Notes: generated from the sequence alone by a model not told the origin. DNA of 15,822 nt from Acidobacteriota bacterium (GCA_016189965.1 JACPRL010000107.1:1-15822); one strand, 5' to 3'. Shown: positions 6,678 to 14,275, numbered from the stretch's first letter. A program made the numbers and translations.

Positions 6678-6697
6678 GGCAGACAGGAATGTCTGCC
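6678..6697. repeat. GGCAGACA...TGTCTGCC palindrome, intergenic copy
   Basis: GGCAGACAGGAATGTCTGCC is a palindrome with 8-bp arms and a 4-base centre, lying between two convergent genes (6648 and 6725). An identical 20-bp copy lies at 15582-15601, inside a coding frame. Here it may serve as a bidirectional transcription end or simply as a REP-like element. Confidence 0.75.
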
Positions 6698-6724
6698 CCA
6701 GGGACTCCTGAATCTCGGGAGAGG

Positions 6725-8875
6725 CTAACCCTTGGCTTTCGCTTCGGCGATCAAGCGGTCGAATTCCGCTTCGCCGTGCAGGCAGGTGAGGTCGGGATCG
6801 CGGGCGATCCATTCGGCGTTGGCGTAGCCAGCGCGGATGGCTCTCTGCAGCAGCTCAAGAGCGTCTTGCTTTCGCTGCAGTAGGCCGTAAGCGCAGGCGG
6901 CGTTGTAGAGCACGTTGGCGTCGTTGGGGCGCAACGCCACCGCCTTCTGAATTTCGCTCGCCGCGGCCTCCGTCTGGCCCGCCGCCGCCAGGTCGCTGGC
7001 CAACAGGATGCGAGCGCGCACATCGTCAGGCACCTCTTGCAGGTGCTGCTGCAAGGCGCGCGTTTGGGCCTCCCGCAGCCGGCGCGACTGCTCGTTGTCA
7101 CCCAGACGCTCCAACGCCATGATGTAGGGCACATAGACATTGTAGTCGGCGCCCGCGGCTTCGACGGCGCGCTCGGCCAGCTCGGCCGCCTCCTGCCAGC
7201 GGTCGGAGGTAAAGTAGGCCTGCCCCAGCGTCCAGTAGGCGCCCTCGCAGTCGGGCTTGCGCTCGATGGCCCGCCGGGCGTACTCGATGGATTCCTCCAC
7301 CTTGCGCCGCACCCAGCAGAGCCGCGCCCGGGCCACCAGCGCTTCGGGCAGTTGCGGCTCGAGCGCCAGGGCGCGCTCGGAGGCCTCCAGGCCTTTCAGG
7401 CTCCAGCGCTCACCCTTGTCGTGCCAGTCGAGGATGAGCGCGCAGGCATAGCCGATGCCGGCGTAGGGCAAGGCAAACTTGGGGTCGAGGCCGATGGCGC
7501 GGTCGTAGAGCTCGATGGCGAACTCCAGGTCGGCCCGCGTGCCCCGGCGGGCGTAGCCGCGCCCGCGCAGGTAGAAGTCGTAGGCCTGCGAGTTCTCCGT
7601 CGGCTTGCGGGCGATGGCCCGCTCTTCCTGCGGGGAGAGCGTGATGCGCAGCGCCTCGGAGATCTTCCGCGCCAGCTCGTCCTGCAGCTCGAAGACGTCC
7701 TGCATCTCGCGGTCGTACCGCTCCGCCCACACGGTGTGCCCGGTGCGGGTTTCGACCAACTGGGCGCTGATGCGCAGGCGGGTGCCGGCCCGCCGCAAGC
7801 TCCCGCTCAGCACGTAGGTGGCGTTCAACTGCCGGCCCACCTCCGGCCCGGTCACCGACTCGTTGCGGAAGACCACCACGGCGGCCCGCGGGAACACCCG
7901 CAGGTGCTTGATCTTGGACAGCTCGGTGATCAGGTCTTCCGTGATGCCGTCGCGGAAGTACTCGTCCTCCTTGGCCGCGCTCAGGTTTTCGAAGTAAAGG
8001 ACAGCCAGGGATTTTTCTGCTGCCGACGCCGGGGCCGCCAGCCGCTTGAGCGCCTGCACCACCTCGGCCATGGACTGCAAACGCTGCTGGGGCGATTTTT
8101 CCAGGCAGCGCCCCACCAACTCCTCCCACCCGGACGGAATGTCGGAGACAACCTGGCGCAAGGGGGTGAGAGGGTGGTGCAGGATGGCGTGGAGGGTATC
8201 AATCGAAGTCTCGCCGCGAAAGGGCAGGCGCCCTGCCAAGCATTCATAGAGCAGCACGCCGAAGGAGAAGACGTCGCTGCGCGCGTCCGCGGCTTCGCCC
8301 CGCAGTTGCTCGGGCGACATATAGGGGACGGTGCCGCCGGTGCTGGCCTGGGTGGCGGTGCGGGTGATGAAGCTCTCCTCGGTTTCGCCCCTCCCCCGCT
8401 GGCGGCCGGTGAGGAGCGCGATGCCGAAGTCGAGGATTTTGATCCAGCCGTTTGCGTCCACCATGATGTTGGCCGGCTTGATGTCCCGGTGGAGCACCCC
8501 GGCCTGGTGCGCTTCCTGGAGCCCTTCGGCGATCTGCCGGGCGACCTCGAGCAACGCCCCGGGCGCCACCGAGCCCCGCTGCAGCCGGCGCTTCAGGCTC
8601 TCCCCCTTCACCAGCTCCATGGCGATGAAGGGCGTCGCTTCGGTGTCGTTGACCTCGTAGACGGTGGCGATGTGGGGGTGGTTCAGGCGCGAGGCGGCCT
8701 GGGCTTCCTTGATCAGGCGCAGGCGCGCTTCGGCATCGGCGGCGAGGTCGGGCGGGAGGAACTTCAGCGCCACCTCGCGCTGCAGCTTCTCATCCACCGC
8801 GCGATAGACGGCGCCCATCCCGCCTTCGCCCAGCTTGGCGGTGATGCGATAGTGGGAGATGGTCTGGCCAATCAT
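6725..8875 (-). CDS. Cytosolic Ser/Thr protein kinase with TolB/FlgO-like domain and TPR repeats
   Basis: A 716-residue protein. Residues 10-280 are a PknB-type kinase with all key motifs: GEGGMG loop (16-21), K38 in VALK, E57, HRDIKPAN (129-136), DFG (149-151) and the SPE (187-189) of the activation segment, so it should be active. Residues 288-415 are a TolB/FlgO-like domain (SLAVLYFENLSAAKEDEYFR, then a GSLRRAGTRLRISAQLVET stretch), and about 430-700 are TPR-like helical repeats. This order is common in Acidobacteriota and Myxococcota. There is no transmembrane helix, so it acts in the cytosol, with the TPR part likely recruiting partners. ATG 8875 has a weak Shine-Dalgarno sequence but a consensus promoter close upstream. 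It is divergent from MBL-PilZ copy 2. Substrates are not evident. Confidence 0.95.
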   Translation of the reverse strand: MIGQTISHYRITAKLGEGGMGAVYRAVDEKLQREVALKFLPPDLAADAEARLRLIKEAQAASRLNHPHIATVYEVNDTEATPFIAMELVKGESLKRRLQRGSVAPGALLEVARQIAEGLQEAHQAGVLHRDIKPANIMVDANGWIKILDFGIALLTGRQRGRGETEESFITRTATQASTGGTVPYMSPEQLRGEAADARSDVFSFGVLLYECLAGRLPFRGETSIDTLHAILHHPLTPLRQVVSDIPSGWEELVGRCLEKSPQQRLQSMAEVVQALKRLAAPASAAEKSLAVLYFENLSAAKEDEYFRDGITEDLITELSKIKHLRVFPRAAVVVFRNESVTGPEVGRQLNATYVLSGSLRRAGTRLRISAQLVETRTGHTVWAERYDREMQDVFELQDELARKISEALRITLSPQEERAIARKPTENSQAYDFYLRGRGYARRGTRADLEFAIELYDRAIGLDPKFALPYAGIGYACALILDWHDKGERWSLKGLEASERALALEPQLPEALVARARLCWVRRKVEESIEYARRAIERKPDCEGAYWTLGQAYFTSDRWQEAAELAERAVEAAGADYNVYVPYIMALERLGDNEQSRRLREAQTRALQQHLQEVPDDVRARILLASDLAAAGQTEAAASEIQKAVALRPNDANVLYNAACAYGLLQRKQDALELLQRAIRAGYANAEWIARDPDLTCLHGEAEFDRLIAEAKAKG

Positions 8876-8899
8876 TCAGTGGAGCCCTGAGGGCGAGGC

Positions 8900-8928
8900 A
8901 TCATACGGCGCGGGGGAGTCGAAGTCAA
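8900..8928 (-). promoter_or_regulatory. Sigma70-type promoter of the kinase gene
   Basis: On the minus strand, TTGACT (8928-8923), 17 bp, then TATGAT (8905-8900). Transcription would start near 8893, giving a leader of about 18 nt. The 11-bp-arm palindrome at 8957-8988 lies about 30 bp upstream of the -35 box, a typical place for an activator or operator. Confidence 0.65.
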
Positions 8929-8956
8929 CGCGAAAGGCCAGAAGCTGGCAGGTCTC

Positions 8957-8988
8957 TTTTCGTACAGTCCCGCGCCCCTGTACGAAAA
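8957..8988. promoter_or_regulatory. Perfect palindrome in the divergent kinase / MBL-PilZ region
   Basis: TTTTCGTACAG (8957-8967) and CTGTACGAAAA (8978-8988) are exact reverse complements with a 10-bp spacer TCCCGCGCCC. This shape suits a dimeric transcription factor (for example TetR-type). The regulator is unknown, and no such gene is in the window apart from the LuxR protein, whose sites usually look different. A stem-loop in RNA is an alternative. Confidence 0.6.
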
Positions 8989-9056
8989 CTGTCCGGCTGA
9001 CCAGTAGGCAAGCGCCGGCGGAGGGCGCTAGGCTGGCCACGGAAAGGGAAGGCAGG

Positions 9057-9120
9057 CCTGTGGGCTCCCTGCCGCTTGCCCGCAAGGGCAATCGGCGCTG
9101 CTCGCGGCAGGGAGCACAGG
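9057..9120 (+). promoter_or_regulatory. Structured leader upstream of MBL-PilZ copy 2
   Basis: CCTGT (9057-9061) plus GCTCCCTGCCGC (9064-9075) pair with GCGGCAGGGAGC (9104-9115) plus ACAGG (9116-9120), a 17-bp stem broken only by a GG bulge. Inside it TTGCCC-GCAA-GGGCAA (9076-9091) forms a 6-bp hairpin closed by a GNRA-type tetraloop. It ends 80 bases before the GTG start. It matches no riboswitch class I know; a cis-acting RNA element or a repeat are both possible. Confidence 0.5.
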
Positions 9121-9200
9121 CTCACCGCACAACGGAACCGCCCCATCGCGAGTGGGCAGCAGCGTTTCGTGGAAAGGAGGGGGAGGAAAGGAGGCGCCCA

Positions 9201-10502
9201 GTGCGCCTGACCTTCTGGGGAACGCGGGGCTCGGTGCCCGCGCCCGCCCGCACCGCCTGGCGCTACGGCGGCAACACCGCCTGCATTGAAGTCCGCGCCG
9301 GCTCCCAACTCCTCATCCTCGACGCCGGCACCGGCATCCGCGAGCTGGGCCGGCAACTGGCGCGTGAATTCGGCGCCGCCGGCTTCCACGCCGACCTCCT
9401 CCTCAGCCACTACCACTGGGACCACATCCAGGGGCTGCCCTTCTTCGAGCCGCTCTACGCTGCCGGTAACACCGTGGCCATCTTCGGCCCGCCGCCCGCC
9501 CCGGGCGTGCCTTCCACACTGGCCGGCGTGCTCAACATTCTCTTCCACACCCCCTTCTTCCCCGTGGCGCTCGAGCAGCTCAAGACCGGCGCCACGCTGC
9601 GCGAGCTCGACTGGAAAAGCGATTTTTCGCTGGGCGAATTCCGCCTCCGCACCTGCCGCCTGCGCCACCCGCAAGGCGCGCTCGCTTACCGCCTCGAGCA
9701 CGAAGATGCTTCCGTCGTCTACGCCACCGACCACGAGCCCGGCCATCCCAGCTACGACAAAGAGTTGATCCGGCTGGCCCGCCAGGCCGACCTGCTGATT
9801 GCCGACGCCCACTTCCTCCCCGAAGAGCTGCGCAACGGGAAGAAATCCTGGGGCCACGGCTCCTGGGAGTCGGCGGTGGAGCTGGCGCACGCGGCCGGCG
9901 TGCGCAACCTAGTGCTCTTCCACCACGAATCCTTCCGCAGCGACGAAGAGATCGAAGAGATCGTCGAGCGGGCCCGCCGGCGCTTCGAAGCCACCTGGGC
10001 GGCCTCCGACGGGCTGGTGGTGGCGGTCGAGCCCGGGCAGGTTGAAGTGGGCTCGCTGGCCGCCCGCCTGGGCCAGCGTGCCGCCCTGCACCTGCCCATT
10101 GAAGTGGTGACTCAGGAAAACGGCAAGATGCAGCGCGAAGAGGCGCAACTGGAGAACCTGAGCTTCTACGGCGCCTACATCCTGAGCCCGCGGCGGTTGG
10201 AGCCCAAGCAGCCGATAGAAGTCTCAATGTCGCTGCAAGCACCGCGCCCCAACGGCCAAGGATCGGCCTTAGCGCCTCCGGCCGAGAACAGATTCCACTT
10301 GCGGGGCTACGTGCTGCGCAGCGAGCCGGTGACGGTGGACAGCGGCTGGAACGGCATCGCGGTGCACTTCCCCGGCCTGCGGCCCACCTACCAGAGCGGG
10401 CGGCCCTTGCCCGCCCCCACGCGGGCGCCCGAACCGCCGCGGGTGTCCTGGTGGCAGAAGCTGGCCGGGCTGTGGCCGGTGGCGCGGCTGCGGAGCCAGT
10501 AG
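9201..10502 (+). CDS. MBL-fold metallo-hydrolase with C-terminal PilZ domain (copy 2)
   Basis: A 433-residue paralogue of the gene at 750-2024; the two align without gaps to about residue 345, with 153 of the first 250 residues identical by hand count. The metal site is complete: H70-x-H72-x-D74-H75, H156 (RHPQG), D177 (YATDHEP) and H241/H242. The PilZ part has R289-x-x-x-R293 and N319-L-S-F-Y-G324 at the same numbers as copy 1. The short tail (SWWQKLAGLWPVARL) is a likely amphipathic helix that copy 1 lacks. The start is GTG 9201, preceded by GGAGGGGGAGGAAAGGAGG; the frame is open upstream, but conservation begins here. It is divergent from the kinase gene and followed after 80 bp by a membrane protein gene. 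Substrate unknown; control by c-di-GMP is inferred from the PilZ motifs. Confidence 0.92.
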   Translation: MRLTFWGTRGSVPAPARTAWRYGGNTACIEVRAGSQLLILDAGTGIRELGRQLAREFGAAGFHADLLLSHYHWDHIQGLPFFEPLYAAGNTVAIFGPPPAPGVPSTLAGVLNILFHTPFFPVALEQLKTGATLRELDWKSDFSLGEFRLRTCRLRHPQGALAYRLEHEDASVVYATDHEPGHPSYDKELIRLARQADLLIADAHFLPEELRNGKKSWGHGSWESAVELAHAAGVRNLVLFHHESFRSDEEIEEIVERARRRFEATWAASDGLVVAVEPGQVEVGSLAARLGQRAALHLPIEVVTQENGKMQREEAQLENLSFYGAYILSPRRLEPKQPIEVSMSLQAPRPNGQGSALAPPAENRFHLRGYVLRSEPVTVDSGWNGIAVHFPGLRPTYQSGRPLPAPTRAPEPPRVSWWQKLAGLWPVARLRSQ

Positions 10503-10582
10503 TGCTACTAGCAACCCGCAGCGTGCGGCGCGCATCTAGGGGTAACTATGTAGCGCGAATCCAAAGCGAAGGGAGGGTTGCC

Positions 10583-11374
10583 ATGGACGATAGCAGCCAG
10601 GAAACGAACCAGCAGGGAAAGCAGAACACGCGTGTCTATGTTCTCATCGCGGTGCTGGCCTTGTTTGCACTGGGGCTGGGCTACAGCGTTTACGCCCACC
10701 ATCAACTCCGCCAGCAGTCTGCCGCTCAAACCGAAGCGCTGCGCACGCAGGTGGCGCAGTTGGAGAGCCAGGTGGGAGTGCTCGACGACCGCTACGCCGA
10801 TCTGCGCGGCGAACTGACGGTGACGGCGGAGAAACTCGGCCTGACCGAGCAGCAACTGAGCCGCGCCCGCGCCGTGGCGCAGCAGCTCAAGGAGGAGCAG
10901 CGGCGGACAGCGGCGCAGTTAAACGCGCAACTGGCGGAGCACGAAACGGAGCTGAGCACGCTGGGCACCGAAGTGAGCGGCGTACGCGGCGAACTGCAGA
11001 GCGCCGTGGGCGACCTCGGCATCCAGAGCGGCCTCATCGCCACCACGCGGGAAGAGCTGGAGGAGCTGAAGCGGCGGGGCGACCGCGCCTACCTCGAGTT
11101 CAATGTCCCCAAGTCGAAGAACTACACCCGCGTGGGCGACTTTGCTCTCCGCCTGCGCAAGACCGACACCAAGCGGCAGAAGTACACCGTCTATGTGCTG
11201 GTCAACGACAAGCTGATCGAGAAGAAGGACAAGACCATCTACGAACCCGTCCAGTTCTATCCCGAAGGCCGGGCGGGTCTGGTGGAACTGGTCGTCTTCG
11301 AAGTGAGCAAAGACCGCGTGGCCGGCTACATCAGTGTGCCGAAAGAGATGGCGCTGAGCCAGCCGCAGCCGTAG
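10583..11374 (+). CDS. Single-pass membrane protein with periplasmic coiled coil
   Basis: A 263-residue protein. A polar N-terminus (MDDSSQETNQQGKQN) is followed by one TM helix (about 18-37, VYVLIAVLALFALGLGYSVY), a long coiled coil (about 40-175, rich in Gln/Glu/Leu heptads) and a beta-rich C-terminal domain (about 178-255: RAYLEFNVPKSKNYTRVGDF, then KRQKYTVYVLVNDKLIEKKD). The terminal domain contains alternating charged and aromatic strands; I do not recognise a family. GGGAGGG lies 8 bases before ATG 10583. It follows the MBL-PilZ gene by 80 bp on the same strand, so it may be its co-transcribed partner; no terminator is seen between them. An envelope sensor or scaffold is possible, but function is unknown. 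Confidence 0.75.
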   Translation: MDDSSQETNQQGKQNTRVYVLIAVLALFALGLGYSVYAHHQLRQQSAAQTEALRTQVAQLESQVGVLDDRYADLRGELTVTAEKLGLTEQQLSRARAVAQQLKEEQRRTAAQLNAQLAEHETELSTLGTEVSGVRGELQSAVGDLGIQSGLIATTREELEELKRRGDRAYLEFNVPKSKNYTRVGDFALRLRKTDTKRQKYTVYVLVNDKLIEKKDKTIYEPVQFYPEGRAGLVELVVFEVSKDRVAGYISVPKEMALSQPQP

Positions 11375-11526
11375 CGACGGAATCGACGAGGAACAGAAGG
11401 GAGCATCTCATTCGACCCCTGGCTTTTGCGTCGAGAGAGAAGTAGAGTTTCTGCGTTTGACACTCGGTCTGCCCAGAAACAGAGGAGGGCAGAGTTCGGG
11501 AGGGGATTATTTTACGAGGTGAATCA

Positions 11527-13023
11527 GTGACGGAGAAACCAAGCTGTAACGGGACCTCTGTACTTCCCTATCTGACCGGGATGGCGCTGGCTGTGGCGGT
11601 CGCCGGTTTGTTGCTGAGCTGCGGCGGAGGAACGAGCGACGACGGCGGCGGGGTGGGGGCCGTGACTGGAACGGTGACGACCACCATCAGCGACCCACCC
11701 ACCTGCAAGGGACCGATGGCGCCCTCCGACCTGCAGTTCAACCGCGTCTGGGTCACGGTGACGAAAGTTCGGGCGCATATCTCCGACACCGCCGGCGACA
11801 CCGCCAGCGGCTGGGTCGACCTGGTGGACCTGACCAACAATCCGATGCAGATTGACCTGCTCGGCGGCCAGGCCGGCCAATGCATCCTGGCCACGCTGGG
11901 CTCGACGATGGCCCTGCCGGCCGGCAACTACCAACAGATTCGCATTCACCTGCTCGAAAACAACCCGCCCGGCGGCACGGCCACGCCCTCGCCCAATAAC
12001 TGCGCTTCGGTCAACGGCTTCAACTGCGCCGAGTTGGCCGACGGGACGCTGAAGCTGCTGGAACTCTCCAGCCAGGCCAATACAGGACTGAAAATCCCGC
12101 CGGGACGGATTGCCGGCGGGCGGCTGATGCTGGAGGCGGGCCAATCGGCCGACATCAACATCGAGTTCAACGCCTGCAATTCTATCGTCGAGCAGGGCAA
12201 CGGGCAGTTGCGGTTGCTGCCGACGCTGCACGCGGGAGAAGTGTCGGTGGCGGACACGATTTCCGGGCGCGGGGTCAAGCGCACCGACGGCACGCTGCTC
12301 CCGAACGCCACCATCATCGTGCTGGCCGAACAGCCGGATGCCAACAACATTGACCGCGTGGTGCTGGAGCAGCTCGCCGATGCGAACCTGGGCACCTTCT
12401 CGCTCTGCCCGTTGCCGGCGGGCAACTACGACATCGTGGTGGCGGCGATGGACGGCAGCGGCGTGACCTACAACGCCACCATCACCTTCAACGTCCCCAA
12501 CGGCACCAGCATGGGCGACATCCCGCTCGAACCCGAGCCGGCGCCGACCACCTCGCCCGGCATCCTGCAGGGCCAGGTGACCACGACCGACCCGGCGAGC
12601 ATGCCGACGGGAGCGGACATCAAGCTGGCAGCGTTGCAGGACGCGACGCCCTCGGGCGGCTCGGCGCGGCAGGTGACCATCCCGCTCTTCGGCAGCTCGA
12701 CGCCCAACGTACCGACGGAAGTGTTGATGAACTGCCCGATGGGGACGAAATGCGCCGACTACACGCTAAACGTGCCGGCGAGCAACCCCGTGGTGGGGAC
12801 GTTCAGCAGCGGAATGATGACAACCTACGCCAACCCGGCTGCGGGGACTGTGCTCTACAAAGTGAACGCGCGCGCCTTCGAGCCGGGCACGACCACGCCG
12901 AGCTGCTCGCCGGCGGAAATCACGCAGAACCTAGACGCGGCCGATATGCCGCTGGCGGTCACCGCCGGCATGACCACAACGGTGAAGAACATCACCTTCA
13001 CCGGCTGCACCGCCGGCTTCTAG
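11527..13023 (+). CDS. DUF4382 lipoprotein with carboxypeptidase-regulatory-like domain
   Basis: A 498-residue protein. Residues 1-31 are a lipoprotein signal peptide with lipobox L-L-S-C (Cys32), then a Gly/Asp-rich linker. About 48-235 is a DUF4382 domain (GTVTTTISDPPTCKGP, VWVTVTKVRAHISDT, IDLLGGQAG, LPAGNYQQIRIHL), a family frequent in Acidobacteriota surface lipoproteins. About 240-335 resembles a carboxypeptidase-regulatory-like or Ig-like beta domain (GRGVKRTDGTLLPNATIIVL, LPAGNYDIVVAAMDGSG), and the remaining part is another beta-rich domain with paired Cys residues. GTG 11527 has GAGGTG 5 bases upstream. The 150 bp before it holds no clear promoter (a TTGACA at 11457 lacks a good -10). 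Role: surface or periplasmic binding, otherwise unknown. Confidence 0.85.
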   Translation: MTEKPSCNGTSVLPYLTGMALAVAVAGLLLSCGGGTSDDGGGVGAVTGTVTTTISDPPTCKGPMAPSDLQFNRVWVTVTKVRAHISDTAGDTASGWVDLVDLTNNPMQIDLLGGQAGQCILATLGSTMALPAGNYQQIRIHLLENNPPGGTATPSPNNCASVNGFNCAELADGTLKLLELSSQANTGLKIPPGRIAGGRLMLEAGQSADINIEFNACNSIVEQGNGQLRLLPTLHAGEVSVADTISGRGVKRTDGTLLPNATIIVLAEQPDANNIDRVVLEQLADANLGTFSLCPLPAGNYDIVVAAMDGSGVTYNATITFNVPNGTSMGDIPLEPEPAPTTSPGILQGQVTTTDPASMPTGADIKLAALQDATPSGGSARQVTIPLFGSSTPNVPTEVLMNCPMGTKCADYTLNVPASNPVVGTFSSGMMTTYANPAAGTVLYKVNARAFEPGTTTPSCSPAEITQNLDAADMPLAVTAGMTTTVKNITFTGCTAGF

Positions 13024-13049
13024 GCCACACCCGGACGCGGCGAGCGGTT

Positions 13050-13226
13050 TTATTCGTCGCGGATGGCTGCCTTGACCTGCTCGAGCAGCGCGGGCGGGAT
13101 GCCCGGGAAGCCGTGGTCCTTCTTGGCGTGGGCTTCAGCTTGCTTCAGGATGTCTTCGACCGAATTGCCCCGGGCCTCGAAGTCGCAGTCCACCCCTACA
13201 TCCCGACAACGCAGTACCTTGGCCAT
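13050..13226 (-). CDS. DUF1059 small protein
   Basis: A 58-residue protein that runs from MAKVLRCRDVGVDCDFEARG to PPALLEQVKAAIRDE. It fits the DUF1059 pattern: a short Cys-containing N-terminal strand (LRCRDVGVDCDFEA), a helix, then HAKKDHGFPGIPP. AAGGAG lies 7 bases before ATG 13226. These very small proteins are widespread in bacteria and of unknown function; the two Cys residues suggest redox or metal sensing, but that is a guess. It converges with the DUF4382 gene, with 26 bp between stops. Confidence 0.85.
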   Translation of the reverse strand: MAKVLRCRDVGVDCDFEARGNSVEDILKQAEAHAKKDHGFPGIPPALLEQVKAAIRDE

Positions 13227-13256
13227 GATGCTTCTCCTTCTTGTCTGAGATTCAGC

Positions 13257-13300
13257 GGCAGGACGCCCTTCGGCCAGCTCAGGGTAAGCAAGGTCCTGCC
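13257..13300. repeat. GGCAGGAC / GTCCTGCC inverted repeat
   Basis: Arms GGCAGGAC (13257-13264) and GTCCTGCC (13293-13300) enclose a CCCTTCGGCCAGCTCAGGG-type core (13266-13284), a pattern typical of dispersed palindromic elements. It sits upstream of the DUF1059 gene. Confidence 0.5.
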
Positions 13301-13370
13301 CTACCCAGGCGGTAAAGAGGCGCTATGTTAGGCCGCGGCCAACAGCAAGTCAACGCCGGGTGTCGTGCCG

Positions 13371-13431
13371 AGACGAACTGCTTGACAGCGGCGGGGGCGG
13401 GGCGTAGTCTGCCGCCATTCCGAGTTCGTCT
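13371..13431 (+). promoter_or_regulatory. Promoter bracketed by a 9-bp inverted repeat
   Basis: TTGACA (13382-13387), a 17-bp G-rich spacer and TAGTCT (13405-13410) form a candidate promoter; transcription would start about 37 nt before ATG 13454. AGACGAACT (13371-13379) and AGTTCGTCT (13423-13431) are exact reverse complements just outside it. The arms could be a split operator or could fold in the DNA; the -10 box is weak. Confidence 0.45.
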
Positions 13432-13453
13432 GATTCCAAGGGAGGGAATCACT

Positions 13454-14218
13454 ATGGGCAAGCATCGCTTTCGGTGGGTAGTGATCACTTCCCTGCTGCT
13501 GGGGCTGCTGGCGTGGCCGGCGGCGGCGCAGATGGCGGAGGAAGGGAACGTGGCACGAGTCACCTTCGTCAAGGTGAAGCCGGGGATGGCGGCGCAGTTC
13601 GAAGAAGCGGTCAAGAAGCACGTGGAGCTGCACCGGGCGAAGAAGGACACGTGGGGCTACGCGGCCTGGCAGGTGATCAGCGGGCCGAACAACGGCGACT
13701 ACGGCTTCGGGGTGTTCGGGCGGCGTTGGGCGGACTTTGACAACCCGCCGGTGCCGACGGCCGAGGAGATGGCCGACATTCTGGCCAACATCGCGCCCTA
13801 CGTCGAGTCGGCCACACCTACGTTCTGGCTCAACCTGGCCAAAGTGAGCCGGCCGGCGCCAGCGCCGGGCGAGATGGAAGAGGTGATCTGGTTCCGGGTG
13901 CGGCCGGGGAAGTCGAGCGACTTCGAGTACGCCATCGGGAAGTTCCACGAAGCCATCGCGAAAACGAACTGGCCGGTGCACTACGAGTGGTGGGTGCTGG
14001 TGAACGGGGGCGAGCAGCCGACCTTCGTGCTGACCCTCCCGCGCGCCAACTTCGCCAGCTTCGCGCAGCCCGAGAAGCCCTTCCGGAAGATGCTGGAGGA
14101 GGCCTTCGGAGCGACGGAGGCTCAGAAGCTCTACGAGGGCTTTGCCGAGACGCTGAAGGGGCAGTCGAGCGAAATCATTCGCAACCGGCCGGAGCTGGGC
14201 TACTCGCCGGGGCAGTAG
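13454..14218 (+). CDS. Exported protein with two tandem dimeric alpha/beta-barrel-like domains
   Basis: A 254-residue protein. Residues 1-25 are a signal peptide (VVITSLLLGLLAWPAAA, cut before Q26). Residues 32-130 and 141-240 are two similar units, each starting with a strand of the V-x-F-x-K/R-V-x-P-G type (VARVTFVKVKPGMAAQFEEA and VIWFRVRPGKSSDFEYAIGK), then a helix, a W-containing strand (YAAWQVISG and YEWWVLVNG) and a second helix. That matches a tandem ferredoxin-like (ABM / dimeric alpha-beta barrel) fold that pairs within one chain. Known relatives bind heme or act as monooxygenase-like proteins, but no catalytic residue is evident here. A GGGAGGG Shine-Dalgarno precedes ATG 13454. 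No operon partner. Confidence 0.75.
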   Translation: MGKHRFRWVVITSLLLGLLAWPAAAQMAEEGNVARVTFVKVKPGMAAQFEEAVKKHVELHRAKKDTWGYAAWQVISGPNNGDYGFGVFGRRWADFDNPPVPTAEEMADILANIAPYVESATPTFWLNLAKVSRPAPAPGEMEEVIWFRVRPGKSSDFEYAIGKFHEAIAKTNWPVHYEWWVLVNGGEQPTFVLTLPRANFASFAQPEKPFRKMLEEAFGATEAQKLYEGFAETLKGQSSEIIRNRPELGYSPGQ

Positions 14219-14240
14219 GAACGATAGTCGGAGCGATTAG

Positions 14241-14267
14241 CCACAGAGGCACAGAGCCACGGAGAAA
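14241..14267. repeat. CCACAGAGGCACAGAG dispersed element
   Basis: CCACAGAGGCACAGAGCCAC followed by GGAGAAA matches a pattern seen between genes in many bacterial genomes. A single copy is seen here. Confidence 0.5.
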
Positions 14268-14275
14268 GCGAGCGG

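Noticed and set aside
7037..8890. Long open frame of about 617 codons opposite the Ser/Thr kinase gene
   Set aside because: It is a GC-rich antisense shadow: the minus strand holds all kinase, TolB-like and TPR motifs, while this frame has a biased composition and no recognisable domain.
9076..9095. AAGGGCAA stretch resembling part of a c-di-GMP-I riboswitch
   Set aside because: The rest of that riboswitch consensus (the second conserved half and its tetraloop receptor) is missing. The resemblance is limited to a few bases although the context with a PilZ gene is tempting.
11457..11485. TTGACA as a promoter for the DUF4382 lipoprotein gene
   Set aside because: A perfect -35 box is present, but nothing like a -10 box lies 16-18 bp downstream.
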